Shown here: piece by piece, positions 63,698 through 64,000 of the stretch
Layout of the letters: each line of letters starts with the position of its first letter
Position numbering within the stretch: position 1 is the stretch's first letter
NCBI GenBank assembly: GCA_021845805.1
Contig: JAJZVD010000004.1
Span: 44,725 to 108,724, forward strand
From: Pseudomonadota bacterium
GTDB taxonomy: Bacteria; Pseudomonadota; Alphaproteobacteria; Rhodobacterales; Rhodobacteraceae
Length of the DNA: 64,000 nucleotides
Direction: 5' to 3'
Translations under genes and position numbers: made by a program
Notes under the pieces: generated by a model
Told to the model about the DNA's origin: nothing
What the model saw: only the letters and a program-made list of their open reading frames with translations
Database searches by the model: none

Positions 63698-64000
63698 TCA
63701 GGGGCGCGGGGCCGACGCCCGTGCCAGCCTGTCGTTGATCGCAAGGCCCAGCCCCTGCATCGGCACCGGCGCCACCGCGATGGAGCGCCCTGCCGCCTGC
63801 GCGTCGGCCGCGCGCAGGATATGGAACAGGTTCGCCGCCGCCTCGACCAGATCGCCCGTGGGGGAAAGGCTCAGCTCTGCCGCCGCCGTGTCCGGCCCGA
63901 ACCCGATCCACAGCTCGCCCGGCCCCGGCGCCGTGACATTCAGCCGCACCGCCGCCCCCGGCGCGTAATGAGAGGCAAGCTGCCCCGGCGCCACGATGCC
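63698..64000 (-). CDS. L-threonylcarbamoyladenylate synthase (TsaC/Sua5 type), C-terminal part
   Basis: Makes the precursor of t6A37 in tRNA. Only the last 100 codons are in the window; the 5' part lies past the right edge, so it is cut by the boundary rather than truncated. The visible Sua5-type C-terminal domain has GIVAPGQLASHYAPGAAVRL, AAANLFHILRAAD and GLGLAINDRLARA. These are specific to the longer Sua5 form, not the short TsaC. Confidence 0.88.
   Translation of the reverse strand, partial: GIVAPGQLASHYAPGAAVRLNVTAPGPGELWIGFGPDTAAAELSLSPTGDLVEAAANLFHILRAADAQAAGRSIAVAPVPMQGLGLAINDRLARASAPRP

Overview
The window is chromosomal DNA of a GC-rich alphaproteobacterium, most likely a Rhodobacter/Paracoccus-like member of the Rhodobacteraceae. 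Pointers are a close match (from memory) to the Rhodobacter L-malyl-CoA lyase Mcl1, a TIGR02302/DUF4175 Gln/Gly-rich protein beside lysA, the zinc-ribbon/ftsE/ftsX/plsC cluster, pgsA-moaD-moaE behind uvrC, an FNR-type box upstream of a cytochrome c, and very strong third-position G/C bias that produces long mirror ORFs in other frames. It reads as core chromosome: I see no transposase, integrase, phage gene, CRISPR array, rRNA or tRNA. Both edges cut genes: hemC on the left and a tsaC/Sua5-type gene on the right.

Layout. 1-8 kb: hemC, two LysE-type exporters, an Lrp regulator, a PP-loop ATPase, two paralogous glycine-zipper envelope proteins, hemF, a lipoprotein, an rRNA-type methyltransferase, clpS and a HAD hydrolase. 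8-17 kb: a SPOR-tailed D,D-carboxypeptidase, an FAA hydrolase, a TlpA thioredoxin, the argH / LptM-like lipoprotein / lysA / DUF4175 run, and a zinc-ribbon membrane protein. 17.7-24.5 kb: ftsE-ftsX-plsC, accA, mcl1, then a dipeptide epimerase with a D-amino-acid transaminase. 24.5-30 kb is more accessory: an Fsr-type MFS exporter and its divergent AraC regulator, two methyltransferases, DUF2721, HlyIII and tag. 30-37 kb: an EAL protein, phaA-phaB, an EamA exporter, ydcH, trmN6, DUF2007, a polyprenyl diphosphate synthase and ispE. 37-46 kb: a TPR protein, ETF-ubiquinone oxidoreductase, greA, matB, an S49 peptidase with a 57-residue zinc-ribbon partner, and a pteridine-reductase-like SDR. 46-50.6 kb: uvrC, pgsA, moaD, moaE and cytochrome c. 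51-57 kb: a BON/OmpA protein, ubiA, rsmE, gshA. 57-64 kb: a compact pyrB / PH-like / pyrC-like / plsY operon, a uracil-DNA glycosylase, moaB, a stand-alone DsbD N-domain protein, algH and tsaC.

How it fits together. Several genes turn on acetyl-CoA and acyl-CoA flow: accA, mcl1 (ethylmalonyl-CoA pathway), phaA/phaB (polyhydroxybutyrate), matB and ETF-QO. Others build the envelope and division machinery (ftsEX, plsC, plsY, pgsA, dacA, the BON/OmpA protein, glycine-zipper proteins). Redox and tetrapyrrole functions (hemC, hemF, ubiA, polyprenyl synthase, cytochrome c, TlpA) fit a respiratory, possibly phototrophic, lifestyle.

Most notable observations: a dihydroorotase homologue beside pyrB that has lost its HxH metal ligands and catalytic Asp; a perfect CTGC-N3-GCAG PhaR-like operator before phaA; a near-perfect FNR box before the cytochrome; an AT-rich island with a perfect DnaA box before uvrC; a pair of inverted copies of a dispersed intergenic repeat; and several very small genes (LptM-like, YdcH, a zinc-ribbon mini-protein). 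I did not find a clearly novel multi-gene system; the pyr operon with its embedded PH-like membrane protein is the best candidate for something under-described.
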